Source: Vibrio penaeicida (GTDB taxonomy: Bacteria; Pseudomonadota; Gammaproteobacteria; Enterobacterales; Vibrionaceae). From it: 64,000 nucleotides of DNA. Positions 14,438 to 24,098 of this stretch are shown here, piece by piece. How positions within the stretch are numbered: the first letter of the stretch is position 1; each line of letters begins with the position of its first letter. Made by a program: the position numbers and the translations under genes. The notes beneath the pieces are model-generated. The model did no database searches. It was not told the DNA's origin and saw nothing but the letters and a program-made list of their open reading frames with translations. The stretch is taken from the NCBI RefSeq assembly GCF_030689305.1, contig NZ_JAUYVM010000001.1:620001-684000 (forward strand), written 5' to 3'.

Positions 14438-17164
14438 ATGACCGACTACTCCATCTCACTACACGGGCTGAACTGCATGGGGTGTGCAAAGAAAGTAGAA
14501 AAAGCTTTGCTCAAAATCCCAGACACATCCGTGATATCAATTGATAAAGACCAAGTCAATCTTGTTAGCTCAGCTCCGTTAAGTACGATCTTTCTTTCAA
14601 TTGAAAGTTTAGACTATCAAGCAGGAGCTCAAACTGAGGTTACGCTATCCGGTTTAAATTGTGGGAAATGTGTTAAGAAATTAGAGCAAGAATTTGCACA
14701 ACATTCTCACATTGCGCGCTTTGAAGTAACAAAAACGAAAGCCACCGTCGTTGGTCTACTAAGTGAACACGACATCGTAGAGATTGTTGAAAACACAGGC
14801 TACTCCGCCTCTCCATTGAAGAGCCATGATACGGTTGATGTTGATAGTGAATCAGATAGCGACGCCTTGGAAGAAGAGAGTCAAAGAGAGGATATCTCAC
14901 AAAACCTTTCATCCCCATCCAAACTGCACACGGAATCAGAAGCTTTTAACACCATTCAACTAACGCTGACCGGATTGACCTGCGCGAGCTGTGTCTCTTC
15001 TGTCGAAAAAGCGCTAATGCACGTCGATGCAGCTCAAAAGGTACAAGTAAACCTCGCAGAACAATCTGCATTAGTTTTTGTTCATGACAATTCGAGCGAC
15101 ACCAGTGAAAAACTGATCCATTCCGTTAAAAATGCCGGTTACGGTGCTGAAGTAGTAACCAACGAACAAGATCGACGAGAACAACAAGCGTTGTTATCAG
15201 CTCAAGTTATGACACACCACAAAAAGGCGTCTCTTCTTTCACTCTCTATCGGTGCACCGCTGATGCTATGGGGCGTTTTTGGCGGCAACATGATGATTCG
15301 ACATACGCAAGATCAGTGGGTGTGGGGTGTTATAGGGTTATTGTGTTTATGGCTCCTCGCCGTTCCAGGCAAGCATTTCTTCGTTAATGCATGGAAATCG
15401 CTGCAACACAAACGCGCGACCATGGATACTTTGGTCGCGCTAGGTACGGGGGCTGCTTGGCTGTTTTCTATGATCGTTGTTCTCTTTCCTGAGTGGCTTC
15501 CCCCAGCTTCGCGACATGTGTACTTCGAAGCCAGTGCCATGATCATTGGCTTAATTTCGTTAGGTCACTTTATAGAAGCCAAAGCAAAAGCAAAAACCAC
15601 CCGCTCACTCGAAGCATTGATAAACTTGCAACCCGAGACCGCGATCGTCATTCATGCCGATGGTTCAGAAAAAGAGCTGCCGCTTCAGTCTGTCATAAAA
15701 GGCATGAAGCTGCGTATCCAACCGGGCGCAAAAATTCCCGTCGACGGAGTCATTGTCCAAGGTGAAAGCTACATTGATGAATCGATGTTAACAGGTGAAC
15801 CGGTTCCCAAAGCAAAGAAAGTGCAAGACACGATATCCGCAGGCACACTCAACCAAGATGGATCCTTGGTCATTGAAGCGACGACCATCGGGGAAAACAC
15901 TATGCTTGCTCGTATCGTCTCTCTCGTTCGTCAAGCGCAAAGCAGTAAACCACAAATAGCCAAACTTGCCGACTCCATTTCAGCCGTTTTTGTTCCTATT
16001 GTCGTATCCATCGCAATAGGTGCGTCATTGATTTGGTTTGCAGTTGGCCCTGACCCTAAAGCCAGCTACATGCTCATTGTAGCGACCACGGTTCTTATTA
16101 TTGCCTGCCCTTGCGCCCTAGGGCTTGCCACCCCTCTTTCCGTTACGGTTGGTATAGGTAAAGCTGCTGAAATGGGTGTCCTTATCAAAGATGCCGATGT
16201 GCTTCAGCAAGCCAGCAAAGTGGATATGGTGGTATTTGATAAAACGGGCACACTGACTGAAGGTCGCCCTAGTGTCGTCAGTGCTCACTACTTGGATAAC
16301 TGGACACCAGAAAGCTTACTTCCTTTGATATTTACTGTGGAAAATGCTTCAGAACATCCGCTCGCTAAAGCCCTGTGTCAATTCGCAGAAAAGCATCAAA
16401 ACAGCGAACTTTCTGCCGACCATTTTCAAAACCATCGTGGACTCGGTTTATCTGCGATCGTGAATAATCAGCAAATTGATATTGGTAACCGAAAATTCAT
16501 TGAAGCTAAAGCAGATCTTCCAAACGTTACTAACCAAATTGAAGGTGAGTTTACCGAAGTATTTGTTCTGGTCGATAACCAACCAGCGGCCAAAATATTC
16601 ATTGCAGATGCCATTAAACCTGACGCCAAAAACGCGGTATCTCTACTTCACGAGATGGGAATCAAAGTTGCCATGCTCTCTGGCGACAACACAACCGTAG
16701 CCGAATCTGTCGCCAAAGAGCTGAAAATAGATCATGTCATTGCTGATGTGTTGCCCGATCAAAAAGCTTCTCACATTCAATCTTTGCAAGCGCAAGGTTT
16801 CTCCGTTGCGATGGTGGGTGACGGTATAAATGATGCCCCAGCCCTTGCCTTAGCTAATGTCAGTATGGCTATGGGGGGTGGTTCTGATTTAGCCATAGAA
16901 AGTGCACAAATGACACTACTGAATGCGTCACCTCTTACGGTTTCGAAAGCCATCAAACTTTCGAAAGCGACCGTGAAGAATATGAAACAAAACCTATTTG
17001 GCGCCTTTATTTACAACACACTAGGCATTCCTATTGCCGCTGGTGCTCTTTACCCCGCATTTGGATTTTTACTCAGCCCAGTTGTTGCTGGTGCTGCTAT
17101 GGCACTCTCATCGATCACCGTTGTGAGTAACGCCAACCGCTTGCGATTGTTCGACACAAAATAA
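14438..17164 (+). CDS. copA: Cu(I)-exporting P-type ATPase CopA
   Basis: Exports Cu(I) from the cytoplasm using ATP. 908 aa from the ATG at 14438; an upstream in-frame ATG at 14372 lies inside the promoter and cannot be used. Three N-terminal HMA domains carry CxxC: LNCMGC (~10), LNCGKC (~77) and LTCASC (~183). Eight membrane segments include the transport motif CPC (IACPCALGLATP). DKTGTLTEG holds the phosphorylated Asp; SEHPLAKAL and GDGINDAPALA complete the ATP-binding set. Most CopA proteins carry one or two HMAs, so three is on the high side. A DUF411 gene follows 20 bp downstream. Confidence 0.95.
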   Translation: MTDYSISLHGLNCMGCAKKVEKALLKIPDTSVISIDKDQVNLVSSAPLSTIFLSIESLDYQAGAQTEVTLSGLNCGKCVKKLEQEFAQHSHIARFEVTKTKATVVGLLSEHDIVEIVENTGYSASPLKSHDTVDVDSESDSDALEEESQREDISQNLSSPSKLHTESEAFNTIQLTLTGLTCASCVSSVEKALMHVDAAQKVQVNLAEQSALVFVHDNSSDTSEKLIHSVKNAGYGAEVVTNEQDRREQQALLSAQVMTHHKKASLLSLSIGAPLMLWGVFGGNMMIRHTQDQWVWGVIGLLCLWLLAVPGKHFFVNAWKSLQHKRATMDTLVALGTGAAWLFSMIVVLFPEWLPPASRHVYFEASAMIIGLISLGHFIEAKAKAKTTRSLEALINLQPETAIVIHADGSEKELPLQSVIKGMKLRIQPGAKIPVDGVIVQGESYIDESMLTGEPVPKAKKVQDTISAGTLNQDGSLVIEATTIGENTMLARIVSLVRQAQSSKPQIAKLADSISAVFVPIVVSIAIGASLIWFAVGPDPKASYMLIVATTVLIIACPCALGLATPLSVTVGIGKAAEMGVLIKDADVLQQASKVDMVVFDKTGTLTEGRPSVVSAHYLDNWTPESLLPLIFTVENASEHPLAKALCQFAEKHQNSELSADHFQNHRGLGLSAIVNNQQIDIGNRKFIEAKADLPNVTNQIEGEFTEVFVLVDNQPAAKIFIADAIKPDAKNAVSLLHEMGIKVAMLSGDNTTVAESVAKELKIDHVIADVLPDQKASHIQSLQAQGFSVAMVGDGINDAPALALANVSMAMGGGSDLAIESAQMTLLNASPLTVSKAIKLSKATVKNMKQNLFGAFIYNTLGIPIAAGALYPAFGFLLSPVVAGAAMALSSITVVSNANRLRLFDTK

Positions 17165-17184
17165 ACCATAATATGAGGTGAATT

Positions 17185-17628
17185 ATGAAAATCTCCCGCT
17201 TTATACTTACACTCGGAATGCTTACATCTGCTTCAGCAATGGCGGCGCAGGTCGTCACCCATAAATCTCCATATTGCGGGTGCTGCTCAGAATGGGTGAA
17301 ACACATGGAGAAATCCGGTTTTGATGTGGAAATAAAAGACTACAAAAACCTTAACCCAGTAAAACAAAAGCTTGGTGTATCTCCAGAATTAGCCTCATGC
17401 CATACCTCAGAAATTCAAGGTTTTGTGTTTGAAGGTCATATTCCTGCAAGTGACATAGAAGCATTTCTAGAAAACCCGCCAAAACAAGCGATGGGGCTCG
17501 CCGTTCCGGGAATGCCATTGGGGTCGCCAGGAATGGAATATGGCGATAAAAAAGATCAATACGATGTGTATGCATTCAACAAAAAAGGGCATACCTTCGT
17601 GTTTTCTACGCACAACCAAGCCGAATAA
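17185..17628 (+). CDS. DUF411 periplasmic metal-binding protein
   Basis: 147 aa with signal peptide (FILTLGMLTSASAMA). The DUF411 motif is clear: SPYCGCCSEWVKHMEKSGF (residues ~30-48) with the CGCC cluster, then SCHTSEIQGFVFEGHIPASDI and the closing VPGMPLGSPGME, whose methionines are spaced for Cu(I). Such proteins often accompany copper efflux genes. It follows copA by 20 bp with its own GAGGTG ribosome site, so it is probably induced with copA as a periplasmic copper chaperone or scavenger. Confidence 0.85.
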   Translation: MKISRFILTLGMLTSASAMAAQVVTHKSPYCGCCSEWVKHMEKSGFDVEIKDYKNLNPVKQKLGVSPELASCHTSEIQGFVFEGHIPASDIEAFLENPPKQAMGLAVPGMPLGSPGMEYGDKKDQYDVYAFNKKGHTFVFSTHNQAE

Positions 17629-17677
17629 TCTTGTATAAGTAGGGTTTGTTGCTCGTAATTGAATGAAATAAAAACAA

Positions 17678-17705
17678 AAGCCGAAGCAATTGCTTCGGCT
17701 TTCGT
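17678..17705. terminator. Terminator between DUF411 and AbgT genes
   Basis: AAAGCCGAAGCAAT/ATTGCTTCGGCTTT is a near-loopless palindrome between convergent genes, with A/T tails on both sides; it serves both strands. Confidence 0.8.
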
Positions 17706-17723
17706 TATCAATACACTTGGTTG

Positions 17724-19313
17724 TTATGGCGTATAGTAAGTCGCTGCTCCAGGACCAACTGGCAAACCAAATACGAATACCCAGATGTAGAACAAGAAGC
17801 TCCAACCCACTAAGAAGCAGATCGAGTACGGCAGCATGGTTGCGATAAGCGTACCAATACCTAAGTTCTTCATGTAGCGAGTCGCAACAGCCAAAATCAG
17901 ACCAAAGTAACTCATCATAGGAGTAATGATGTTCGTCGTAGAGTCACCAATACGGTAAGCTGCCTGAATGGTTTCAGGAGCGTAGCCCACCAGCATAAGC
18001 ATTGGAACGAAGATAGGTGCTGTTACCGCCCACTGAGCAGAAGCAGAACCGATCATCAAGTTGATGAAGCCACACATTAGAATAAATGCGAAGAACAACA
18101 TAGGACCCGTTAAACCAACGCTCTGCAAGAAGTCTGCACCTGCAACCGCAAATACCTGACCAAAGTTAGTCCACTTAAAGAAAGCAACAAACTGAGCAGC
18201 AAAGAACACGAGTACGATGTACATGCCCATTGATGACATAGATTTCGCCATCGCATCGATAACATCGCGATCCGTTTTCATTGTGCCTACAACTTTACCG
18301 TAGACAAAACCTGGAATAGCGAAGAAAACGAAGATAAACGCGACGATACTTTTGAGGAAAGGCGAACCCGCTACTTCACCCGTTACTGGGTTACGTAAAA
18401 CGCCGTTTTCAGGCACGATAGTCCATGCCAGTAAAGCACTCACACCAAGAACAGCAAGACCAGCCAGCTTCAGACCTTTTTTCTCTTGCGCACTCAGTTT
18501 ACCCATTTCATCGTTAGACAGATCTTCAGACGCTTCTTCTGAATTGTATTTACCTAGCTTCGGCTCAACAATTTTCTCGGTAACAAATGCACCAGTAATA
18601 GAGATAAAGAAGGTAGAAACAAACATGAAATACCAGTTTGATTCAGGGCCAACAGAATACGTTGGATCAATCATTTGCGCCGCGGTTTCAGTAATACCTG
18701 AAAGTAACGGATCAACAGTACCGATAAGTAGGTTTGCTGAGTAACCACCCGATACACCAGCGAATGCTGCTGCCAAGCCTGCCAAAGGGTGACGACCTAA
18801 AGAATGGAATAACATTGCCGCTAGTGGGATAAGTACCACATAACCAAGCTCTGAAGCAGTATTGGAAATGATACCTGCGAAGACAACCGTGAAGGTTACC
18901 ATGCGCTTAGAAGCACCCATAACCATGCCACGCATTGCCGCAGAAAGTAGACCAGAATGTTCAGCAATCGCGACACCCAGCATAGCAACCAATACGGTTC
19001 CTAGCGGTGCAAAACCAACAAAGTTTTTAACGAGATTAGTCACGATAAGCTGTAAGCCTTCTGCATTAAGCAGGCTTACAACTTGAATCATACCATCTGC
19101 AGCACGACCCTTTGCCCCTTCTGGGCGCGGATCCATTACGGAGACTTCAAAGTACCCCGCAATACCGGACATAACCAGAATAGCGACACAGAATATAGCG
19201 AATAAAGTAATCGGATGGGGCAATAGGTTCCCCAAATATTCCACACCATCAAGAAAACGTGTAAACAGTGACTTTTTAGGTGGATATTGTGTATTTGAAG
19301 CAGATGAACTCAT
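17724..19313 (-). CDS. AbgT family transporter
   Basis: Inner-membrane transporter of 529 aa, normal for the AbgT family, whose members import p-aminobenzoyl-glutamate or export sulfonamide-like drugs. Ten or more hydrophobic segments are visible. Family features include FLDGVEYLGNLLPHPITLF near the N-terminus, GVSGGYSANLLIGTVDPLLSGITE (~165-190) and the C-terminal SASAQWAVTAPIFVPMLM followed by YRIGDSTTNIITPMMSYF. Ribosome site AAGGAGGGAAC precedes the ATG. Substrate not decidable from sequence. Monocistronic. Confidence 0.88.
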   Translation of the reverse strand: MSSSASNTQYPPKKSLFTRFLDGVEYLGNLLPHPITLFAIFCVAILVMSGIAGYFEVSVMDPRPEGAKGRAADGMIQVVSLLNAEGLQLIVTNLVKNFVGFAPLGTVLVAMLGVAIAEHSGLLSAAMRGMVMGASKRMVTFTVVFAGIISNTASELGYVVLIPLAAMLFHSLGRHPLAGLAAAFAGVSGGYSANLLIGTVDPLLSGITETAAQMIDPTYSVGPESNWYFMFVSTFFISITGAFVTEKIVEPKLGKYNSEEASEDLSNDEMGKLSAQEKKGLKLAGLAVLGVSALLAWTIVPENGVLRNPVTGEVAGSPFLKSIVAFIFVFFAIPGFVYGKVVGTMKTDRDVIDAMAKSMSSMGMYIVLVFFAAQFVAFFKWTNFGQVFAVAGADFLQSVGLTGPMLFFAFILMCGFINLMIGSASAQWAVTAPIFVPMLMLVGYAPETIQAAYRIGDSTTNIITPMMSYFGLILAVATRYMKNLGIGTLIATMLPYSICFLVGWSFLFYIWVFVFGLPVGPGAATYYTP

Positions 19314-19534
19314 CTGTTCCCTCCTTGTAGTAATTCCTAACTTTTTTTGACACAGCCATCAAAAAAGCACGCGGAGATTACGTTACATGGAGAGCAAATT
19401 AAAGTCATAAGTGTTACAAAAAGTGAACTATTAACAAATTTAAAACCAAAATCACGATTTTATTTAAACTAATCATCCAAAAAAATTATACTTTACGACA
19501 TATCAAATACACAAATAAGAAACTTATTGCATTT

Positions 19535-19678
19535 CTATTTACGCTTTTTCACTTTTCCCTGAACCGCTTTAAAGCGAGGGTTTGTTTTGCAAATCACGTA
19601 AACACGACCACGGCGTTTCACGATCTGGCAATCTGGGTGACGTTGTTTCGCACTTTTCAAAGAACTTAGAACTTTCAT
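19535..19678 (-). CDS. ykgO: Ribosomal protein L36 type B (zinc-independent paralogue)
   Basis: 47-aa basic protein, start [17 protein letters not shown], ending KVKKRK. It is the type B (C-minus) L36 paralogue: a Cys pair remains (PDCQIV, VICKTN) but the four-Cys zinc ribbon of RpmJ is not present. Its ATG overlaps the rpmE2 stop by one base (TAATG), so the two are translationally coupled. Replaces the zinc-binding L36 under zinc starvation. Confidence 0.92.
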   Translation of the reverse strand: MKVLSSLKSAKQRHPDCQIVKRRGRVYVICKTNPRFKAVQGKVKKRK

Positions 19679-19953
19679 TACTCACTTACCTCTTCTTTTG
19701 CTACAGATTTCATCCCGCCAAAACGACGGTTAAAGTTAGCTACTCGACCTTCTTTATTAACAACGCGCTGTTTACCCGTGTAGAAAGGGTGTGATTCAGA
19801 CGAAACATCTAGCGTGTAGTATGGGTAAGTATTGCCATCTTCCCATTCAATAGTGCGATCCGTTTGTAGGGTTGAACCAATCAAAAAGTACTTATCTACA
19901 CTTGTATCGTGAAATACAACTGTTCTGTAATCAGGATGAATATTCGGTTTCAT
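19678..19953 (-). CDS. rpmE2: Ribosomal protein L31 type B (zinc-independent paralogue)
   Basis: 91 aa, type B L31: begins [18 protein letters not shown] and contains [12 protein letters not shown] and the [14 protein letters not shown] tail. The CxxC pair of zinc-binding L31 is absent. Such paralogues free ribosomal zinc and are repressed by Zur. A Zur-type box lies 27-39 bp upstream of the start. Confidence 0.93.
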   Translation of the reverse strand: MKPNIHPDYRTVVFHDTSVDKYFLIGSTLQTDRTIEWEDGNTYPYYTLDVSSESHPFYTGKQRVVNKEGRVANFNRRFGGMKSVAKEEVSE

Positions 19954-19979
19954 TTGTTAAACTCCAAAAAATCTTAACC

Positions 19980-19992
19980 GTTATGTTATAAC
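19980..19992 (-). promoter_or_regulatory. Zur-type box upstream of rpmE2-ykgO
   Basis: GTTATGTTATAAC differs from the gamma-proteobacterial Zur core GTTATA-N-TATAAC at only one position. Its location just upstream of a zinc-independent ribosomal pair is the classical Zur context. Confidence 0.75.
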
Positions 19993-20002
19993 AAAACACA
20001 TT

Positions 20003-20025
20003 GATAACGATTCTCAATTGAGAAT
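20003..20025. promoter_or_regulatory. Possible Fur-type site between rpmE2 and trmO
   Basis: GATAAC-G-ATTCTC followed by AATT and GAGAAT gives three Fur-like hexamers, and ATTCTCAATTGAGAAT (20010-20025) is a perfect 16-bp palindrome. It could bind Fur, or extend the Zur region. Similarity is moderate, not consensus. Confidence 0.4.
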
Positions 20026-20086
20026 GCAAGTTTTTTTTATGTTATGTTCCATTTAGTTCCTGAATTACTACTCTCTATTTCCGACC

Positions 20087-20785
20087 ATGAATCACACTAT
20101 TTCTCCTATTGGTTTTGTTGAATCCCCATACAAAGAAAAGTTCGCAGTCCCGCGCCAGCCGAGGTTAGCGCCACACTCGACAGCTCGAATTCGTTTATGT
20201 GGAAAAGCAAATTCACCTGAAGCAATCAGAGGAATTGAGCAATTTAGCCACGTATGGCTACTTTTTCTGTTTGACCAAAATTTGTCCGGTGGTTGGAAGC
20301 CAACTGTTCGTCCTCCGCGATTAGGTGGCAACGAAAGAATCGGCGTATTCGCGTCACGTTCAACATTTCGACCAAACGGAATGGGTATGTCTGCAGTAGA
20401 ACTAAAAGGCGTAACTAAAGAGGGAGATCAGGTCTTTTTGGAGCTGGGAAGTGTCGATTTAGTGGATGGCACCCCGATTATGGACATCAAGCCGTATATT
20501 CCCTACTCCGACTCGATTCCAGATGCCACTGGCGGTTACGCAGACCAAGAACCAAAAACGTTGGAAGTCAGTTTTCTCGCTGCGGCATGTGAGGTAATAG
20601 ACACTCATCCAAATCGTACGCAAATTTACCAAGTACTCACCGAGGTTCTAGGGCAAGATCCGCGACCTGCATACAAGAAAAAGAAGCAAGATAACAAAGA
20701 ATATGCGGTAAATTTGTTCGATTTAAACGTGAAATTTACGGTCAACAACAACTTAGTGGTCGTCAGGGCAATTGAACACTTTTGA
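20087..20785 (+). CDS. trmO: tRNA (m6t6A37) methyltransferase TrmO
   Basis: N6-methylates t6A37 in tRNA-Thr(GGU). At 232 aa it matches TrmO (formerly YaeB/TsaA). Markers are IGFVESPYKEKFAVPRQP at the N-terminus, GIEQFSHVWLLFLFD (~50-64), SRSTFRPNGMGMSAVEL and DLVDGTPIMDIKPYIPY. It directly precedes proS on the same strand, the same neighbourhood as in E. coli. Confidence 0.93.
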   Translation: MNHTISPIGFVESPYKEKFAVPRQPRLAPHSTARIRLCGKANSPEAIRGIEQFSHVWLLFLFDQNLSGGWKPTVRPPRLGGNERIGVFASRSTFRPNGMGMSAVELKGVTKEGDQVFLELGSVDLVDGTPIMDIKPYIPYSDSIPDATGGYADQEPKTLEVSFLAAACEVIDTHPNRTQIYQVLTEVLGQDPRPAYKKKKQDNKEYAVNLFDLNVKFTVNNNLVVVRAIEHF

Positions 20786-20911
20786 CAATGACAATTGGCT
20801 GATATCATAAGCGGCTTAACTGGGGTTATTGACCCTACATCCTTGAATGGGAAACCTTTACTCTAGCCTACTCCGGCTTGAGTATCTAACTTTGATAAAC
20901 GGATAAATTTA

Positions 20912-22627
20912 ATGCGTACCAGTAACTATCTTCTTTCTACTCTGAAGGAGACCCCAAACGACGCAGAAGTAGTGAGCCACCAGCTCATGCTACGTGCAGG
21001 TATGATCCGTAAGCTGGCTTCAGGTTTGTACACCTGGCTGCCTACTGGTCTACGTGTATTGCGTAAAGTCGAAAACATCGTTCGTCAAGAAATCAACAAT
21101 GCCGGTGCAGTTGAAACTTTGATGCCCGTTGTCCAGCCGTTTGAACTATGGGAAGAAACAGGCCGCAGCGAAAAGATGGGCGCTGAACTTCTTCGCCTTA
21201 CTGATCGCCATGAACGTCCGTTTGTACTTAGCCCTACTGCTGAAGAAGTCATTACAAGCCTAGTGCGTAACGAAGTTAATTCTTACAAGCAACTTCCGCT
21301 AAATCTGTACCAAATTCAAACTAAGTTCCGTGATGAAAGACGCCCTCGCTTCGGTGTTATGCGTTCACGCGAATTCTCTATGATGGATGCGTATAGCTTC
21401 GATATTGATAAAGACGGCCTACAGAAGTCTTACGAAGCCATGCACGATGCCTATTGTAAAGCGTTCGATCGCATGGGTCTTAACTACCGTCCTGTTCTTG
21501 CTGACACGGGTGCTATTGGTGGTAACGGCTCCCACGAGTTCCACGTTTTAGCAGAAAGCGGTGAAGACCTTATCGCCTTCTCTTCAGAGTCAGATTACGC
21601 TGCAAACATTGAAAAAGCAGAGGCACTTGCCCCAGCAACAGAACGTGCAGCGCCAACTCAAGAAATGGCAATGGTGGATACGCCAAACGCAAAAACCATT
21701 GCGGAACTGGTTGAACAATTTGATCTAGCCATTGAAAAGACGGTTAAGACTCTCTTTGTAAAAGCATCTGACGAAGTTGAAGCAGACATCATTGCGCTTA
21801 TTGTTCGTGGAGACCATGAGCTTAATGAGATCAAAGCGGAAAACCTTGCGCAAGTAGCCTCTCCTTTAGAGATGGCAACAGAAGAACAAATCCGCGCATT
21901 GATTGGAGCGGGTCCCGGTTCTTTGGGTCCTGTTGGTCTTGAACTGCCATTCATTGTAGATCGTAGCGTTGCAGCAATGAGCGATTTTGGCGCAGGCGCA
22001 AACATTGATGACAAGCACTACTTCGGTATTAACTGGGGTCGTGATGTCGAGCTTGGGCAAGTCGAAGACCTACGTAACGTTGTGGAAGGCGATCCTAGCC
22101 CGTGTGGTCAAGGTACAATTCAGCTGAAGCGCGGTATCGAAGTCGGTCACATTTTCCAGCTAGGTAAAAACTACTCTGAGAAGATGAACTGTGGCGTGCT
22201 TGGTCCCGATGGTAAAAATACCATTCTAGAAATGGGTTGTTATGGCATTGGTGTTACTCGTGTTGTCGCTTCTGCAATAGAACAAAACCACGATAAACAC
22301 GGCATTATTTGGCCAGATGCTATCGCACCATTCCAAGTTGCCATTGTTCCTATGAACATGCACAAATCAGAGCGTGTGAAAGAAGCAGCAGAAAAGCTGT
22401 ACGCTGAACTAACCGCAGCAGGCATTGAAGTCCTATTTGACGATCGTAAAGAGCGCCCAGGTGTCATGTTCTCGGATATCGAACTGGTGGGTGTTCCCCA
22501 TACTATCGTTATCGGTGATCGCAGTATGGACGAAGGCAACTTCGAATATAAAAACCGCCGTAAAGGTGAGAAAACAGCTGTAGCTATCGATAGCGTCATA
22601 GAGCATGTTCAAGCGCAACTTGCCTAA
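20912..22627 (+). CDS. proS: Proline--tRNA ligase
   Basis: Charges tRNA-Pro. 571 aa, the bacterial class II type with an editing (INS) domain inserted between motifs 2 and 3. The N-terminus [19 protein letters not shown], motif 2 ([20 protein letters not shown], residues 131-150), INS region around 220-400 and motif 3 ([13 protein letters not shown], ~443) are seen. The anticodon-binding domain is at the C-terminus. A strong terminator follows. Confidence 0.97.
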   Translation: MRTSNYLLSTLKETPNDAEVVSHQLMLRAGMIRKLASGLYTWLPTGLRVLRKVENIVRQEINNAGAVETLMPVVQPFELWEETGRSEKMGAELLRLTDRHERPFVLSPTAEEVITSLVRNEVNSYKQLPLNLYQIQTKFRDERRPRFGVMRSREFSMMDAYSFDIDKDGLQKSYEAMHDAYCKAFDRMGLNYRPVLADTGAIGGNGSHEFHVLAESGEDLIAFSSESDYAANIEKAEALAPATERAAPTQEMAMVDTPNAKTIAELVEQFDLAIEKTVKTLFVKASDEVEADIIALIVRGDHELNEIKAENLAQVASPLEMATEEQIRALIGAGPGSLGPVGLELPFIVDRSVAAMSDFGAGANIDDKHYFGINWGRDVELGQVEDLRNVVEGDPSPCGQGTIQLKRGIEVGHIFQLGKNYSEKMNCGVLGPDGKNTILEMGCYGIGVTRVVASAIEQNHDKHGIIWPDAIAPFQVAIVPMNMHKSERVKEAAEKLYAELTAAGIEVLFDDRKERPGVMFSDIELVGVPHTIVIGDRSMDEGNFEYKNRRKGEKTAVAIDSVIEHVQAQLA

Positions 22628-22666
22628 TACAATTCACTGACTTCGTTCGTCAATTCTAAACCTTCT

Positions 22667-22694
22667 AAAAGAGCAACATTGTTGCTCTTTTTTC
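22667..22694 (+). terminator. proS terminator
   Basis: AAAGAGCAAC/GTTGCTCTTT stem with a 3-nt ATT loop, followed by a T-rich tail. Confidence 0.85.
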
Positions 22695-22769
22695 TTTTCT
22701 TAATACCATTCATCTTTAATTCATATTGAGAAACGTATTCTGTGTTTGTTGTTTAAAACGGAGTCGAGT

Positions 22770-23447
22770 ATGGATCTCAAAAGCCTATTAAACCAAGCGC
22801 TAAATTCTGATTTGATGAAACAAGGCAGTCAAACTCTTAGCCAAAGTGCGCATAGTCTCGGAAACAGTGCACAAAAGCTGGGGCAAGACAAAAGCCAGTT
22901 AGCAACATTAGGAGCAGGTGCAGTAGGAGGTGGTTTAATTGGGTTACTCATGGGGTCCAAAAAGTCCCGTAAAATGGGGAAGAAAGCATTAGGAGTCGGC
23001 AGTGCCGCAGCTCTAGGTGCTTTGGCTTTTAAAGTGTACAACGACTGGCAAAAAAGCCAGCCGGGGAATACTTCCCCTTCTCCCTCACCACGGTTGAGTG
23101 AAGATCAACACAGTATTTTAATTCTCAAAGCCATGATAGCAGCCGCAAAAGCGGATGGTCATGTCGATGAACAGGAACAATTAAAAATTCAACAAGCCGT
23201 CACAGAGCTTGGGGCAGACGATTCAGTCAACCAATTGGTTCAATCGGAATTAAACAAGCCTCTCGATCCTTCAGACATCGCTCGTTCTGCTTCCAATAAA
23301 GAACAAGCAGCCGAAGTCTATCTTGCGTCATTACTTGTCGTTGACGAGCAAAACTTTATGGAAAGAAGCTATTTAAAAGAACTCGCTAGCCAGTTAGGGC
23401 TTGCTGATGACTTAGTGTTGCAGTTAGAGGCTCAAGTTAATACATAA
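22770..23447 (+). CDS. DUF533/TerB-like inner membrane protein
   Basis: 225 aa from the ATG at 22770 (MDLKSLLNQAL), chosen because GGAG lies about 9 bp upstream; an in-frame start 24 bp earlier lacks support. The N-terminal half is Gln/Ser-rich with a glycine-rich hydrophobic segment (LGAGAVGGGLIGLLMGSKKSRK, residues ~48-70, and GVGSAAALGALAFKVYNDW). The C-terminal half is the TerB-like helical domain: ILILKAMIAAAKADGHVDEQEQ and EVYLASLLVVDE. Same family as E. coli YebE. Function unknown. Confidence 0.8.
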   Translation: MDLKSLLNQALNSDLMKQGSQTLSQSAHSLGNSAQKLGQDKSQLATLGAGAVGGGLIGLLMGSKKSRKMGKKALGVGSAAALGALAFKVYNDWQKSQPGNTSPSPSPRLSEDQHSILILKAMIAAAKADGHVDEQEQLKIQQAVTELGADDSVNQLVQSELNKPLDPSDIARSASNKEQAAEVYLASLLVVDEQNFMERSYLKELASQLGLADDLVLQLEAQVNT

Positions 23448-23457
23448 CCGTTTTACT

Positions 23458-23494
23458 CAGATGGCTCTGTTCCCCCTTTTAGGGGCCATCTGAG
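23458..23494. terminator. Hairpin after the DUF533 gene
   Basis: TCAGATGGC/GCCATCTGA, a 9-bp stem with a 19-nt loop, lies 10 bp after the stop. There is no real T-run, so termination is only presumed. Confidence 0.45.
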
Positions 23495-23648
23495 ACTTTA
23501 CACTTCCTTAGAGTGCTCAAATAACAGTCACTCCATTCCCCATATTGCGCTAAGACAAACTCATGTTTTGATTTTGTTTTTTTGTATATTGAGGTCAATA
23601 TCGTAACTCTGTATATTGGCTCCAGTTTTCATTTTCTAGGTAATCTTT

Positions 23649-23855
23649 ATGAAAGTATTCGATTGTTGCGAGCTCATTCGTCAGATGTACGCTCAAATTG
23701 GCAGTGGTGATCAAGCTTACGTACCGAACGCGATTGCGTGTTCAATTCGTACCTTTAACGATATAGCATCAGACACAGCCCTTCCTGATGAAGTGCGTGA
23801 GAAAGCCGCTTTTGCTGCAGCTAATTTATTGATTTCGGATTTTGAGGACAAATAA
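23649..23855 (+). CDS. Small conserved hypothetical protein
   Basis: 68 aa, [19 protein letters not shown]..., ending [11 protein letters not shown]. Acidic, helical and cytoplasmic, with no signal or recognisable domain. Its TAA stop overlaps the ATG of the next gene by one base (TAATG), a strong sign that both are genuinely translated and act together. I do not recognise the family. Confidence 0.7.
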   Translation: MKVFDCCELIRQMYAQIGSGDQAYVPNAIACSIRTFNDIASDTALPDEVREKAAFAAANLLISDFEDK

Positions 23856-24046
23856 TGAATTTAGCGAACTACGAATCAATGGACCCCGTCATGCTAATGA
23901 GTATTGTGAACATGAAGCTTCGCGATGATTTTGGCGGCGACCTCGACAAGCTCGTCGTTTTCTTCGACATAGACAGAAGTAAATTGGAAGCAAGACTGGC
24001 AACGGCTGATTTTGAGTTTCTACCTGACGCAGGTCAATTCAGATAA
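23855..24046 (+). CDS. DUF4250 small protein
   Basis: 63 aa. Pattern DPVMLMSIVNMKLRDDFGGDLDKLV, then DIDRSKLEARLATADFEFLPDAGQF, is that of DUF4250: a small three-helix protein of unknown function. Coupled to the preceding gene by a one-base stop/start overlap; a bidirectional terminator follows. Confidence 0.8.
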   Translation: MNLANYESMDPVMLMSIVNMKLRDDFGGDLDKLVVFFDIDRSKLEARLATADFEFLPDAGQFR

Positions 24047-24084
24047 AAAAATGCCGCTCAAGTTGAAGTTGAGCGGCATTTTTT
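24045..24084. terminator. Bidirectional terminator
   Basis: ATGCCGCTCAA/TTGAGCGGCAT stem with A6 on one side and T6 on the other, between convergent genes (DUF4250 and the NSS transporter). Confidence 0.88.
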
Positions 24085-24098
24085 ATCTCTAATTTCTA

